Source: Cupriavidus basilensis
Lineage (GTDB): Bacteria; Pseudomonadota; Gammaproteobacteria; Burkholderiales; Burkholderiaceae
Length of the DNA: 64,000 nt
Assembly (NCBI RefSeq): GCF_008801925.2
Contig: NZ_CP062803.1
Span: forward strand, 1,302,001 to 1,366,000
Direction of reading: 5' to 3'
In this document: one piece after another, positions 36,499-45,356 of the stretch
Position numbering within the stretch: position 1 is the stretch's first letter
Layout: each line of letters starts with the position of its first letter
Made by a program: the position numbers and the translations under genes
Notes under the pieces: model-generated
Told to the model about the DNA's origin: nothing
The model's input: the letters and a program-made list of their open reading frames with translations, nothing else
The model's database searches: none

Positions 36499-36548
36499 CC
36501 TCCTTTCTTGGCGAGACAATAAAGGAGGTCGCCTCCCCGCAGGGGAGG
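36499..36548. repeat. two further hairpins next to the palindrome
   Basis: CCTCCTTT (36499-36506) with AAAGGAGG (36521-36528), then CCTCCCC-GCA-GGGGAGG (36532-36548). The run of text resembles a dispersed intergenic repeat common in betaproteobacteria (recalled, not checked). Together with 36354-36480 it fills the gap between gst and the aminotransferase. Confidence 0.65.
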
Positions 36549-36581
36549 TGAAACTGCTTTTGACTTTGTCCTTGAATTTAA

Positions 36582-36605
36582 GCAGTTGCAGTTGCAGTTA
36601 CAGTC
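36582..36605. repeat. 6-bp tandem repeat, GCAGTT x3 plus variant
   Basis: GCAGTT three times then ACAGTC, ending 15 bases before the aminotransferase stop codon region. Confidence 0.8.
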
Positions 36606-36620
36606 AAACCGTCATCCCAC

Positions 36621-37808
36621 TTACAGCCGCTTCAATCTCTCCAACGCCAGCGCCAGCGTCTCTTCCTTCTTGGCAAAACAGAACCGCACCACCCCAGACT
36701 CCCGCGGCTGCGAGTAAAACGCCGAAACCGGAATCGCCGCCACGCCGATCTCGCGCGTGAGCCACATCGAGAAGTCCGCCTCGCTCATGTCCGAGATGGC
36801 GGAGTAGTCCACGCACTGGAAGTAGGTGCCGTCTGACGGCAGCAGCTTGAAGCGCGTGCCGGCCAGCCCGGCGCGGAAGAAATCGCGCTTGGCCTGGTAG
36901 AAGCCCGCCAGGTCCAGGTAGGGCGCCGGGTCCGCCATGTAGTCGGCCAGGCCATGCTGCACCGGGGTGTTCACCGTGAACACATTGAACTGGTGCACCT
37001 TGCGGAACTCGGCCGAGAGCGCGGCCGGCGCGGCCACATAGCCCACTTTCCAGCCAGTCACGTGGTAGGTCTTGCCGAAGCTCGATACCACGAAGCTGCG
37101 GCGTGCCAGCTCCGGGTGACGCGATACCGACTGGTGCTGCTGGCCGTCGAACACCATGTGCTCGTACACCTCGTCTGACAGCAGCAGGATGTCGGTGCCC
37201 GCCAGCAGTCCGGCCAGGCGATCCATGTCGCCGGCGCGCCAGATGGTGCCGGTGGGGTTGTGCGGCGTGTTGATCAGCAGCATCCGCGTGCGCGGCGTGA
37301 TCGCGGCGGCGAGGCGGTCAAAGGGGATGTGGAAGTGCGGCGCGTCAAGGGCCACCGACACGACCTTGCCACCGGCCATTTCGATCGCGGGGATGTAGCT
37401 GTCGTAGCAGGGTTCCAGCACGATCACTTCATCGCCCGGATGCACGGCGCACAGGATAGTGGTCAGGATGCCCTGGGTGGCGCCCGCCGTGACCGTGATC
37501 TCGCTGTCCCAGTCGTAGGCATGGCCGTACAGCTTGCCGATCTTGCCGGCGATGGCCTGGCGCAGCTTGGGCACGCCCGCCATCGGCGGGTACTGGTTCA
37601 GGCCAGCGCGCATGGCTTGCGCGACGGCATCGACGATCTTCGGGGCGCAGTCGAAATCCGGGAAGCCCTGGCCGAGGTTGACGGCATTGCGCTCGGCGGC
37701 CAGCGCCGACATCACGGTAAAGATGGTGGTGCCGACCTTGGGCAGGCGCGAAGCCGGCGGCGTGAGGGGAGCAAGGGTGCCGGGCTGGGCGGAGAGATTC
37801 GTGGGCAT
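36621..37808 (-). CDS. PLP aminotransferase (methionine/kynurenine aminotransferase, YbdL-like)
   Basis: 395 residues, a class I/II fold-I aminotransferase. The PLP lysine is in [16 protein letters not shown], the cofactor Asp/Tyr region in [10 protein letters not shown], substrate-carboxylate Arg in [20 protein letters not shown] and [15 protein letters not shown] are typical of the YbdL/KAT group, which transaminates methionine, glutamine and aromatic amino acids. Such enzymes serve the methionine salvage end step. Alone on the minus strand, followed by repeats. ATG start at 37808 directly fits the family N-terminus. Confidence 0.92.
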   Translation of the reverse strand: MPTNLSAQPGTLAPLTPPASRLPKVGTTIFTVMSALAAERNAVNLGQGFPDFDCAPKIVDAVAQAMRAGLNQYPPMAGVPKLRQAIAGKIGKLYGHAYDWDSEITVTAGATQGILTTILCAVHPGDEVIVLEPCYDSYIPAIEMAGGKVVSVALDAPHFHIPFDRLAAAITPRTRMLLINTPHNPTGTIWRAGDMDRLAGLLAGTDILLLSDEVYEHMVFDGQQHQSVSRHPELARRSFVVSSFGKTYHVTGWKVGYVAAPAALSAEFRKVHQFNVFTVNTPVQHGLADYMADPAPYLDLAGFYQAKRDFFRAGLAGTRFKLLPSDGTYFQCVDYSAISDMSEADFSMWLTREIGVAAIPVSAFYSQPRESGVVRFCFAKKEETLALALERLKRL

Positions 37809-37862
37809 GGGAAGCTGCGTCAGGCTGGGCGGTCGGGATGGTCGGAAAACGATGCTGGCATT

Positions 37863-38417
37863 CTAGCGGGGATCGGCCGGCGCCTGTGCCGCGGCCTCCT
37901 CGCGCGCCGTCAGCCAGCTGGCGAAGGCCTGGGGCAGCAGGATGTCCACGCCGCTCTGGCGGCGCAGGCGGCCTTTGAGCTTGAGCACGGCCTTGTCCTT
38001 GGAGACCAGGCAGGCGGCCTGGGCAAAGTGCGCCAGCTCGATGAACTTCTGGTCGTCGGTATCGCGGCAGCGCGGCAGGCGGGCCGCTGCGATGTCGGCT
38101 TCTTCCGGGATGGCGATGCGGGTGGTCAGCCGGTCGACTGTGGCCATGGCGGCGGGAATATCGACACCAAAATGGGCAAATTGCGGATAAGCCAGCACTC
38201 GGCGCAACTCCTCGCGGCAATCGGCGCGGATCACCGCCGCAATGGCGCCGGTGTCCAGCGCGGCCCGGATCGGCTCGACGTGCGGATCCGCAAAGACCAG
38301 CAGGTCGACCCAGATGTTGGAGTCGAGCACGACCCGCGGTGCCAGCGGGCCGGGGACGGGAATGGCCTGTGGGGCCGGCGGGGAATTGAGGGGTGCTGCG
38401 GTGGAGTCGGGGTGCAT
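37863..38417 (-). CDS. PIN-domain protein, putative toxin component
   Basis: 184 residues. The PIN nuclease fold is indicated by the first acidic motif [12 protein letters not shown] (about residues 29-40) and by [13 protein letters not shown] near residue 115, which supply the metal-binding acids. It matches the group called putative toxin-antitoxin toxin, PIN family. No antitoxin-sized gene adjoins it: the neighbours are an aminotransferase and yaaA. It may therefore be an orphan or a housekeeping RNase. The first 25 residues are Pro-rich and probably disordered. Confidence 0.8.
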   Translation of the reverse strand: MHPDSTAAPLNSPPAPQAIPVPGPLAPRVVLDSNIWVDLLVFADPHVEPIRAALDTGAIAAVIRADCREELRRVLAYPQFAHFGVDIPAAMATVDRLTTRIAIPEEADIAAARLPRCRDTDDQKFIELAHFAQAACLVSKDKAVLKLKGRLRRQSGVDILLPQAFASWLTAREEAAAQAPADPR

Positions 38418-38456
38418 TCGTTACAATCAGGCCTTTGTGTTTGCCGCGATTTTGCC

Positions 38457-39242
38457 ATGCTCATCGTCTTGTCCCCTGCCAAGTCGCTCGACTACGAGAC
38501 GCCCCCGCGTCTGAAGACCCATACGCTGCCCCGTTTTATCGACCGTTCGGCGGTGCTGATCGAGCGTCTGCGCAAGCTCGCGCCGCAGGATATCGGGGCG
38601 CTGATGGACATCTCCGACAAGCTCGCGGTGCTCAACGCCACCCGCTACGGCGACTGGTCGCCGGAATTTACCGCGGCCAACAGCAAGCAGGCCGTGCTCG
38701 CCTTCAACGGCGATGTGTACGAGGGGTTCGACGCGTCCAGCCTGTCGGACGATGACGTTGGCTTCGCGCAGAAGCATGTGCGCATCCTGTCCGGCCTCTA
38801 CGGCGTGCTGCGCCCGCTCGACTGGATGCAGCCCTACCGGCTGGAGATGGGCACGCGCCTGGACAACGTGGCAGGCAAGGATCTCTATGCGTTCTGGGGC
38901 GATGACGTCACGCAGTTGCTCAACGATGACTTCAAGGCACTGAAGGCAGAAGGCAGCCCGGCCCTGGTCAACCTGGCCTCCGAGGAATACTTCAAGGTGG
39001 TGCGTCCCAAGGTGCTTGGCGCCAGGATCGTCACGCCGGTGTTCGAGGACTGGAAGGGCGGCCGCTACAAGATCATTTCCTTCCACGCCAAGCGGGCGCG
39101 CGGCTTCATGGCCCGCTACGCGGTGACGCATCGCATCACCGAGCCGGCCAAGCTCAAGCGTTTCGCCGAGCATGGCTACGCCTTCGATGCCGCGGCATCC
39201 GACGACGCCCGCTGGGTCTTCCGCCGCCGCCTCGAAGACTGA
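38457..39242 (+). CDS. yaaA: peroxide stress protein YaaA (DUF328)
   Basis: 261 residues, a full-length YaaA. Start [16 protein letters not shown] and the segments [35 protein letters not shown] and [15 protein letters not shown] are family signatures. In E. coli YaaA limits free iron during peroxide stress and binds DNA. The ATG at 38457 follows TTTGCC without a strong ribosome-binding site; a -10-like TACAAT is at 38422-38427. A much longer open frame upstream is antisense to other genes. Confidence 0.95.
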   Translation: MLIVLSPAKSLDYETPPRLKTHTLPRFIDRSAVLIERLRKLAPQDIGALMDISDKLAVLNATRYGDWSPEFTAANSKQAVLAFNGDVYEGFDASSLSDDDVGFAQKHVRILSGLYGVLRPLDWMQPYRLEMGTRLDNVAGKDLYAFWGDDVTQLLNDDFKALKAEGSPALVNLASEEYFKVVRPKVLGARIVTPVFEDWKGGRYKIISFHAKRARGFMARYAVTHRITEPAKLKRFAEHGYAFDAAASDDARWVFRRRLED

Positions 39243-39333
39243 CGCACGCCCCGGATACGCCCGATCGCCCCCGAACCCAGCGCCAGGGATGGCCTACAGG
39301 CATCCCAGCCCGAACCTTGCGAGACGCCACATC

Positions 39334-40476
39334 ATGAGTTCAGCCCTGCATATTTCCGCCAGCTTCGATTCGGGCGCCATTGAAGTCGAATCGCTTGCGC
39401 AGGCGAGCGACATCCGCCTGCGCATCCGGGCAGACTCGCATGCAGAGTTCCGCCAGTGGTTCCATTTCCGGCTGCAGGGCGCGGCCGGCCAGGCGTGCCG
39501 CCTGCAGTTCCTCAATGCCGGCGACTGCACCTACCCCGACGGCTGGCGTGGCTACCAGGCCGTGGCCTCCTATGACCGCGCGCACTGGTTCCGCGTGCCG
39601 ACCAGCTTCGATGGCAGCACCATGACGGTGGCCTTCACGCCCGAGCATGACAGCGTGTGGCTGGCCTACTTCGAGCCCTACTCCGAGGACCGCCACCTGT
39701 CCCTGCTGGCCACCTGCCAGCGTTCGCCGCTGGCGCGGCTCTCACACCTGGGCAGCACGGTGGACGGCCGCGACATGACCGCGGTCACGGTCGGCACGCC
39801 TGGCGACGGCAAGAAGGCCATCTGGATGATCGCGCGCCAGCATCCCGGCGAATCCATGGCGGAATGGTTCTGCGAGGGCGTGCTGCAGCGCCTGACGGGC
39901 ACTGGCATGTGGGCCGGCGACCCGGTGGCGCGCCGCCTGCTGGAGCGCGCCGTGTTCCACATCGTGCCGAACATGAACCCGGACGGCTCGGCGCGTGGCA
40001 ACCTGCGCACCAATGCGGCGGGCGCCAACCTCAATCGCGAATGGATGGCCCCCAGCGAGCAGACCAGCCCGGAGGTGTATCACGTGCGCCGTGCCATCGA
40101 GGCCACCGGCTGCGACATGTTCTTCGACATCCATGGCGACGAGGGCCTGCCGTATAACTTCGTCGCGGGCAGCGAGATGCTGCCCGGCTTTACCGAGGTG
40201 CAGAAGGCCGAGCAACTGCGTTTCATCGACGCGTTCAAGCGCGCCACGCCGGACTTCCAGGACGTGCACGGCTACGCTGCCAGCAAGTACAACCAGGACG
40301 CACTCAAGCTGGCCTCGAAGTACATCGGCCATACCTTTGGCTGCCTGTCGCTGACGCTGGAGATGCCGTTCAAGGACAATGCCGACCAGCCCGACCCGGC
40401 GGTGGGATGGAATGGCGCGCGCAGCGCCCTGCTGGGCGCTGCGATGCTGCAGGCGGTGCTGGCGCAACTGGGCTGA
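39334..40476 (+). CDS. M14 metallocarboxypeptidase, cytosolic carboxypeptidase (CCP)-like
   Basis: 380 residues. An N-terminal beta-rich domain (residues about 1-125, with FRQWFHFRLQGAAGQACRL) precedes an M14 peptidase domain. Zinc ligands: HPGES (His170, Glu173) and His267 in DIHGDEGLPY. Further marks are NMNPDGSARGNLRTNAAGAN, NREW, and the catalytic Glu in LTLEMPFKDN. This two-domain plan is that of CCP/AGTPBP enzymes, known in eukaryotes for removing glutamates from tubulin and found in proteobacteria with unknown targets. No signal peptide, so cytoplasmic. ATG at 39334 chosen by domain start. Confidence 0.9.
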   Translation: MSSALHISASFDSGAIEVESLAQASDIRLRIRADSHAEFRQWFHFRLQGAAGQACRLQFLNAGDCTYPDGWRGYQAVASYDRAHWFRVPTSFDGSTMTVAFTPEHDSVWLAYFEPYSEDRHLSLLATCQRSPLARLSHLGSTVDGRDMTAVTVGTPGDGKKAIWMIARQHPGESMAEWFCEGVLQRLTGTGMWAGDPVARRLLERAVFHIVPNMNPDGSARGNLRTNAAGANLNREWMAPSEQTSPEVYHVRRAIEATGCDMFFDIHGDEGLPYNFVAGSEMLPGFTEVQKAEQLRFIDAFKRATPDFQDVHGYAASKYNQDALKLASKYIGHTFGCLSLTLEMPFKDNADQPDPAVGWNGARSALLGAAMLQAVLAQLG

Positions 40477-40484
40477 GGATGTGA

Positions 40485-40525
40485 CCCCAGGCACCTGGCC
40501 GCCGTCGGACGGGCCAGGTGCGGGG
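40485..40525. terminator. hairpin between convergent genes
   Basis: GCACCTGGCC (40491-40500) with GGCCAGGTGC (40512-40521), extended by CCCC/GGGG (40485-40488, 40522-40525). Sits between the M14 gene stop and that of the lipoprotein gene; no T run. Confidence 0.6.
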
Positions 40526-40545
40526 CCGAAGCGCCTGGGCGGGCC

Positions 40546-41379
40546 TCAGTGCGGCTTCTTGGTGGTCGACTTGCTGGCGGTGGCCTTGCTGGTCTTGGCG
40601 CTGCTGCTCTTGGCCGTCGATTTGCTGCTGCTCGACCTGGACGAGGAGGTCGACTTGGTGGCCTTGCCGGAGCCGGACTTGCTTGCCTTGCTGCCCTTGT
40701 GGCCCTTGCTGCTGGTGGCCTGGCGCGTATTGCTGCCGCCGCTGCTGCGCACCGCGGGCGCTGCCGCCGGCTCGCTGATGACGGTGCCGCTGCCATCGAG
40801 CAATTCATAGGCCAGCATCATGCCGTCGGCATAGCCGCAGCGCACCTTGACCGGTTCCCACTGGGCTTCGGCGCGGCGCTTGTGCGCGGTCGCGGAAAAT
40901 GTCACCACCGAGCTGACCGGCACCGCTTGCTTGCCTTGCGAGAAGCGGCCGTCCCATGGCTCGACGGTGGCCTGGCCGGCGCCGAGCGCGCCGGTGGGGA
41001 TCTTCAATGCGTCGTAGGTGGCCGAGCGCGGCACGACCCAGCTGGCGTGCGCGGCGCAATCGGCCACATCCGCGCTGGCGTTCTCGGTCTGCATCAGTTG
41101 CTCGCGCATCTGCGCACGGTACTCGGCCAGGCTCACGCGGCCTTGCGCGGGCAGGGTCACGGTCTTAGTGGGCGGTGCGGGGGTGGCGGGCGGGGTCGGC
41201 GCGGGGCGGGTGGATGCGGAGTTGGCAGCGGCTGCCGGGGTGGCGATGCCGGGAGACACCACGGCGTCGCGATCATTGAGCGGGGTATCGGCGCAGCCCA
41301 CCAGGGCGATCGCACCTGCCACTGCAGCAGCGAACGCACACAGCCGGCTGCTGAGGAGGTCAGAGATTCGTCGGATCAC
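40546..41379 (-). CDS. lipoprotein with Ser/Lys/Thr-rich tail
   Basis: 277 residues from a GTG at 41379; an ATG at 41442 would give 298. A signal peptide with lipobox ALVG-C (Cys about 29) is followed by a Pro/Ala-rich linker, then a small domain with two Cys (ADCAAHASWVVPRSATYDAL and VKVRCGYADGMMLAYEL). The last about 55 residues are almost only Ser, Lys, Thr, Ala and Gly, much like histone H1-like tails. I do not recognise the central domain. The tail is strongly basic and could bind DNA, teichoic-like polymers or LPS phosphates at the surface (inference). The GTG is chosen for its signal peptide. Confidence 0.65.
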   Translation of the reverse strand: MIRRISDLLSSRLCAFAAAVAGAIALVGCADTPLNDRDAVVSPGIATPAAAANSASTRPAPTPPATPAPPTKTVTLPAQGRVSLAEYRAQMREQLMQTENASADVADCAAHASWVVPRSATYDALKIPTGALGAGQATVEPWDGRFSQGKQAVPVSSVVTFSATAHKRRAEAQWEPVKVRCGYADGMMLAYELLDGSGTVISEPAAAPAVRSSGGSNTRQATSSKGHKGSKASKSGSGKATKSTSSSRSSSSKSTAKSSSAKTSKATASKSTTKKPH

Positions 41380-41702
41380 GGGATCGTCTTGCTTTGGAGC
41401 GTAAGGGGTTGGCAAAGGTCTGCCATGATAGAGGAAACCCATGCGGCAAAGTTCCGAAATCTCCCCACATAAGGGTTCTACCCGAAGGGAATGCATGCGG
41501 GATGTGCAGCAGAGTGCAGCGTAGGGCAGCACAGGGCAGTGTTTTGCCCTGCTGCACGGGCCGCCCGGGGATGACGGCGCGAGGGGTGATACTCGAGTGC
41601 GGCACGAGTGAGCCCGGCGCGGGTGCCGGTTGGGCCCGCCACGCAATGCGCGGCGGGCCTCACGGTGTTCAACGCCTTCGAATGCGAAAACGCTGAACCC
41701 GC
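41380..41702. other. 323-bp intergenic region
   Basis: No convincing gene. It holds an imperfect hairpin GCAGCACAGGGCA/TGCCCTGCTGC near 41528-41557 and a perfect one, GGCCCGCC (41633-41640) with GGCGGGCC (41652-41659), after the amidohydrolase stop. The latter may act as its terminator, although no T run follows. Confidence 0.5.
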
Positions 41703-42575
41703 TCAGATCGTCTTGACGAAGGCCTTGAGGTCGTCCAGCAGCGCGTTGAGGTCTGCCTTCAACTTGCCGAAGCCCGCGTTGTGCACCAGGCCGACTTCGT
41801 CCATGTACAGCTTGCGGTTGATCTCAAGCTGCAGGCTGTGGCGCTTTTGCGCCGGCTGGCCCACCACGCGCACGATTTCCACGCCCTTGTAGGGGTGGTT
41901 GCGCCAGACGTCGTAGCCCATGTCCTTGAGCACGCCTTCCACGCGGTCCGTGAAGCGCGTGTCGCAGGTGGTGCCGTCGCGGTCGCCCACCACGAAGTCC
42001 GGATGCTGCAGCCCGGGATGCTCGGTGGCGTACTGCGCCGCCTGGCTGGGCATCGAGTGGCAGTTGATGTGCCAGGCGCTGCCGTGCGTGGCGATGGCCT
42101 GGTCGGCCAGCTTTTGCAGTTGCGCATAGTAGGGCAGGTAGTACTGCGCAATGCGCGCCTGCACCTCGGCCACGCTCAGCTTGCGGTCGTAGATGGCCTC
42201 GCCGGTATCCAGCACGCGCCACACCAGGCCCTTGCCAAGACGGGTCTTGGAGGTTTCCTGGCGCGGGCCGGGCCAGGGCGCGTCGAGCAGGGCTTCGTCG
42301 ATTTCCTCGATGCCGCGGTTGGCATCGAGGTAGCTGCGCGGGAAGCCCGCGCACAGCAGCGCAATGCCGCGTGCGGGAGCATCGGCGTACAGCTCGTCGA
42401 CAAAGGTGTCTTCGGCCTGGCGCAGCAGCGGCAGGGGCAAGCCGGCCGCCGGCCGGAAATCGGCCGGGTAGCTGGTGGCGCTATGCGGCGAATCGAGAAA
42501 GAGCGGGCTGCTCTCGCCTTGCGGCAGTTGCAGGAGGTAAGGGCTGAGCCCGGTCTTTCGGTCTGCTTCCGTCAT
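41703..42575 (-). CDS. N-formylglutamate amidohydrolase family protein
   Basis: 290 residues. The family hydrolyses N-formyl-L-glutamate to formate and glutamate, the last step of one histidine-degradation route (HutG). Motifs: SPLFLDSPHSATSYP with a likely metal His, SYLDANRGIEEID, HINCHSMPSQAA and VGDRDGTTCDTRF. No hut genes are nearby, so another N-acyl amino acid could be the substrate. Its stop is 12 bases before nothing else; upstream it is followed on the minus strand from a Bug protein gene whose stop lies 12 bases beyond its start, so the Bug gene is transcribed first and the two are probably one operon. Confidence 0.9.
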   Translation of the reverse strand: MTEADRKTGLSPYLLQLPQGESSPLFLDSPHSATSYPADFRPAAGLPLPLLRQAEDTFVDELYADAPARGIALLCAGFPRSYLDANRGIEEIDEALLDAPWPGPRQETSKTRLGKGLVWRVLDTGEAIYDRKLSVAEVQARIAQYYLPYYAQLQKLADQAIATHGSAWHINCHSMPSQAAQYATEHPGLQHPDFVVGDRDGTTCDTRFTDRVEGVLKDMGYDVWRNHPYKGVEIVRVVGQPAQKRHSLQLEINRKLYMDEVGLVHNAGFGKLKADLNALLDDLKAFVKTI

Positions 42576-42587
42576 GATGTGCGTCGT

Positions 42588-43574
42588 TTAATCCAGGGTG
42601 ATCTTGGCTGCGGCGGCGATGCGCTTGTTCTTCGCCACTTCGGACTTGATCTGCGCGGCGAATTGCGCCGGGGTGTTGCCAACCGGCACCGCGCCCAGCT
42701 TTTCCAGCTTAGCCTTTACTTCGGGCAGCGCCAGTACCTTGACGGTGGCGTCGTGCAGCTTGGCTTGCACGTCGGCGGGCAGGTTGGCCGGCGCGATCAG
42801 GCCAAACCAGGCGGCGTCGTTGACTTCAGGCAGGCCGAGTTCGGCAAACGTCGGCACATTGGGCAGGGCCGGCACGCGCTTGGGCGAGGCCACGGCCAGG
42901 GCGCGCAGCTTGCCGCCTTCGATGAACGGCAGCGAGGACGGCAGGTTGTCGAACAGCACCTGCACCTGGTTGGCCAGCGCATCGTTGAGCGCCGGGCCCA
43001 CGCCCTTGTACGGCACGTGCAGCAGTTCGGTCTTGCTGCTCATCTTGAACAGTTCGCCCATCATGTGCGAGACGCTGCCGTTGCCGGCCGAGCCGTAGGC
43101 CATCTTGTTCGGCTGGGCCTTGGCCAGCGCGATGAAGGCCTTCATGTCGTTGGCCTTCACCGCCGGGTTGATGCTCATCACGTTGGGCACCGAAGCCAGG
43201 TTGGTGATGGTGGTGAAGTCCTTGGTGGCGTCGTACGACAGGCGCGGGTACACGGCCGGGTTGATGCCGTGCGTGGACGCGGTAGCGATGCCCAGGGTGT
43301 AGCCGTCCGGCGCGGCCTTGGCCAGGTAACCGGTACCGATGCTGCCGCCGGCGCCGCCGCGGTTGTCCACCACCACGGTCTGGCCCAGTTGCTGGCCGAG
43401 CTTGTCGGCCACGATGCGCGCCACGATGTCGGTGGTGCCACCTGCCGGGAACGGCACAACCAGCGAGATCGGCTTGGTCGGGTACGTGCCCTGGGCAGCG
43501 GCCGACAGCGACAGGCCGGCGGCGGCGGCGCCGGTGGCGGCGGCAAGGAGGCGGAGCATGTTACGGCGTTGCAT
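42588..43574 (-). CDS. Bug/TctC-family periplasmic binding protein
   Basis: 328 residues with signal peptide (MQRRNMLRLLAAATGAAAAG, cut about AAAQ-GTYP). Mature start YPTKPISLVVPFPAGGTTDI, the GAGGSIGTGYLAKAAPDGYT ligand loop and HVPYKGVGPALNDA are diagnostic. The ligand is unknown; its operon mate is an N-formylglutamate-amidohydrolase-like enzyme, so an acylated amino acid or dicarboxylate is a fair guess. A LysR-type gene is divergent and likely regulates it. ATG at 43574; tandem repeats lie 49 bases upstream. Confidence 0.93.
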   Translation of the reverse strand: MQRRNMLRLLAAATGAAAAGLSLSAAAQGTYPTKPISLVVPFPAGGTTDIVARIVADKLGQQLGQTVVVDNRGGAGGSIGTGYLAKAAPDGYTLGIATASTHGINPAVYPRLSYDATKDFTTITNLASVPNVMSINPAVKANDMKAFIALAKAQPNKMAYGSAGNGSVSHMMGELFKMSSKTELLHVPYKGVGPALNDALANQVQVLFDNLPSSLPFIEGGKLRALAVASPKRVPALPNVPTFAELGLPEVNDAAWFGLIAPANLPADVQAKLHDATVKVLALPEVKAKLEKLGAVPVGNTPAQFAAQIKSEVAKNKRIAAAAKITLD

Positions 43575-43622
43575 GGTTCGGTTCCTGAATGGAGGGGGGA
43601 GAGAAGGAAAGCGATTAAAGCT

Positions 43623-43649
43623 GTGAAAGCTGTGAAAGCGGTGAAAGCG
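43623..43649. repeat. 9-bp tandem repeat x3 in Bug gene leader
   Basis: GTGAAAGCT, GTGAAAGCG, GTGAAAGCG, in the promoter/leader of the minus-strand Bug gene, preceded by a related TTAAAGCT. Confidence 0.85.
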
Positions 43650-43753
43650 CGGAAAAGAAAGGCTTCCCTGATTCTGCTTGTTCGTGCAGGCACACCGCAA
43701 ACGAAATAAAATCGTGCGATCATTCCGTTTGGTAGTGAAGTAAGGGGTTATCT

Positions 43754-44656
43754 ATGCGACGCTTATGTCCGTCGCTGACTGAATTGCAGGCCTTCGAGGC
43801 AGCCGCACGCTACAACAGCTTCACCACCGCGGCGCGGGAGCTTCACGTCACCCAGGGTGCCGTGAGCAAGCAGGTGCGCAGCCTGGAGGCCTTCCTGGGC
43901 GTGGAACTGTTCGAGCGCGTGCGACAGCGCCTGATGCTGACCGATGCCGGCCAGCGCTACCTGGACCGCATCCGCCCGAGCCTGACCGAGATCGAGGCTG
44001 CCACGGTGGAACTGATCGCCAGGCAGGGCCGCGGCGGTACCCTGCATATTGCCAGCATGCCCACGCTGGGTGCCAAGTGGCTGATCCCGCGCTTGCCGCA
44101 ATTCTTCGAGAAGCATCCCGACGTCAGCCTTGAATTCGTGCCGCACGCGCAGGGCTACGATTTTTCCCAGCCCGACCTCGATGCTGCCATCCGCTTCGGT
44201 GACGGCATGTGGCCTGGCAGCCTTGCCGACTACATGACTGGCCGCGAAGTGCTGCCCGTGTGCCGCCCGGCCCTGCTGGCCGGCGAGCCGGAAGGCATGG
44301 CGCGCGTGCCCTCGGCGCTGCTGCGTTTTCCCCTGCTGCATCACACCACCGTACCCGAAGCCTGGCCCGACTGGTTCGCCGAGCTTGGCGTGGCGACACG
44401 CAAGGCCTGGAGCGGCGCGCGCTTCGACCAGTTCTCGCTGCTGACGCAGGCGGCGATGTCGGGGCTCGGCATCGCGCTGATCCCGCGCTGCCTGATCGAG
44501 GAGGAGCTCGCCACCGGCGTGCTGGTAGTGGCACATCCGGCGCGGGTGCTGAGCAAGAAGGGCTACTACCTCTGCTATCCCGAGCAGAAACAGCATCTGC
44601 CGGCGCTGCAGACCTTTCGCCAGTGGGTGATGGAAGGCGTCGACGTGGTGGCGTGA
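43754..44656 (+). CDS. LysR-family regulator, GcvA-like
   Basis: 300 residues. HTH at the N-terminus (LTELQAFEAAARYNSFTTAA, ELHVTQGAVSKQVRSLE, LGVELFERVRQRLMLTDAG) followed by the effector domain; the combination of PSLTELQAFEAAAR and DLDAAIRFGDGMWPG is typical of the GcvA subgroup. Divergent from the Bug/amidohydrolase operon across 179 bp with a small dyad ATCGTGCGAT near 43710, so it probably regulates that operon in response to the transported compound. Confidence 0.9.
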   Translation: MRRLCPSLTELQAFEAAARYNSFTTAARELHVTQGAVSKQVRSLEAFLGVELFERVRQRLMLTDAGQRYLDRIRPSLTEIEAATVELIARQGRGGTLHIASMPTLGAKWLIPRLPQFFEKHPDVSLEFVPHAQGYDFSQPDLDAAIRFGDGMWPGSLADYMTGREVLPVCRPALLAGEPEGMARVPSALLRFPLLHHTTVPEAWPDWFAELGVATRKAWSGARFDQFSLLTQAAMSGLGIALIPRCLIEEELATGVLVVAHPARVLSKKGYYLCYPEQKQHLPALQTFRQWVMEGVDVVA

Positions 44657-44799
44657 GCCGCGCGCCGCCGCTGTAATCAAAACTTACGCTTTTCCGCGAC
44701 GGTTTTTTCCGCCCGCCTGCGTTTAAGAGACAGACAGACAAACATGATAAGCCTGCGCGCAAACCGCGCCAGGCTGTGGATTGTGGACTGGAGCTTCTC

Positions 44800-45117
44800 A
44801 TGCGCAGATCAATGCCCCTCTCATCTAGCCTTGCCCGCCTGGGCGTTGCCGTGACGGCGGCGTTCGCGCTGGCGCCGGCATTCGCTCAAACCATCGTGAT
44901 CGCACCCACGGCGCCCCCGCCGATGCGCCAGGAGGTCCTGCCGCCCGCGCGCGGCGGCTATGTGTGGGATCCGGGCCACTGGCAATGGCGCAATGGCGCC
45001 TACGTCTGGGTGGGCGGCCATTGGCGCCCGGCCAGGGCGGGCTATCGCTGGGTGCCGGGGCACTGGGTGGCGCGTGGCCCGCAATGGCGCTGGGTCGAAG
45101 GGCATTGGGCGCCATGA
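44800..45117 (+). CDS. exported WxxGxW-repeat protein (YXWGQ family)
   Basis: 105 residues. Signal peptide ends about APAFA-QT. The mature part is short and carries four G-H-W units: DPGHWQWRNG, VGGHWRPARAG, VPGHWVARG and VEGHWAP, the tryptophan-rich tandem pattern of YXWGQ/BcpO-related envelope proteins. Function of the family is unknown; cell-surface or outer-membrane association is assumed. ATG 44800 follows CTGGAGC; an upstream in-frame start would break the signal peptide. Followed by a tiny lipoprotein gene on the same strand. Confidence 0.8.
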   Translation: MRRSMPLSSSLARLGVAVTAAFALAPAFAQTIVIAPTAPPPMRQEVLPPARGGYVWDPGHWQWRNGAYVWVGGHWRPARAGYRWVPGHWVARGPQWRWVEGHWAP

Positions 45118-45170
45118 GCGGCATGGCATTCGTAAAGTGTGATGGCAGTCACCACAGCAAGGGGTAACCG

Positions 45171-45281
45171 ATGAAAAGCCTTCTGATCGCGGCGCTTGTC
45201 GCCGTCACGTTGTCTGGCTGTGTGATTGTGCCGGCCCGGCCCGCTTACTATCACTATCGCGCGCCGGTTTTTGTTTACTGA
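45171..45281 (+). CDS. 36-residue lipoprotein
   Basis: A short gene: MKSLLIAALVAVTLSGCVIV then PARPAYYHYRAPVFVY and stop. The lipobox LSG-C17 is perfect and AAGGGG (45159-45164) precedes the ATG. The mature lipoprotein would be only 20 residues, rich in Tyr and Pro. Similar mini-lipoproteins (entericidin-like in size only) are common and often missed. It follows the WxxGxW gene by 53 bases and precedes an ECF sigma gene, so it may belong to that envelope cluster. Confidence 0.7.
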   Translation: MKSLLIAALVAVTLSGCVIVPARPAYYHYRAPVFVY

Positions 45282-45356
45282 CGGGGCAAGCCGCGCCGGC
45301 CCCAGCGAAGACGCGGCTTGCGAGAAGGACGAACCGGCAACGCGGAACCACACCCA

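Noticed and set aside
37260..38456. Upstream extension of yaaA by about 400 codons
   Set aside because: Antisense to the aminotransferase and PIN genes; YaaA family proteins start at the 38457 ATG.
29742..43574. Tripartite tricarboxylate transporter (TctABC) systems
   Set aside because: Both TctC-like genes lack TctA and TctB permease genes; orphan Bug receptors are the better reading.
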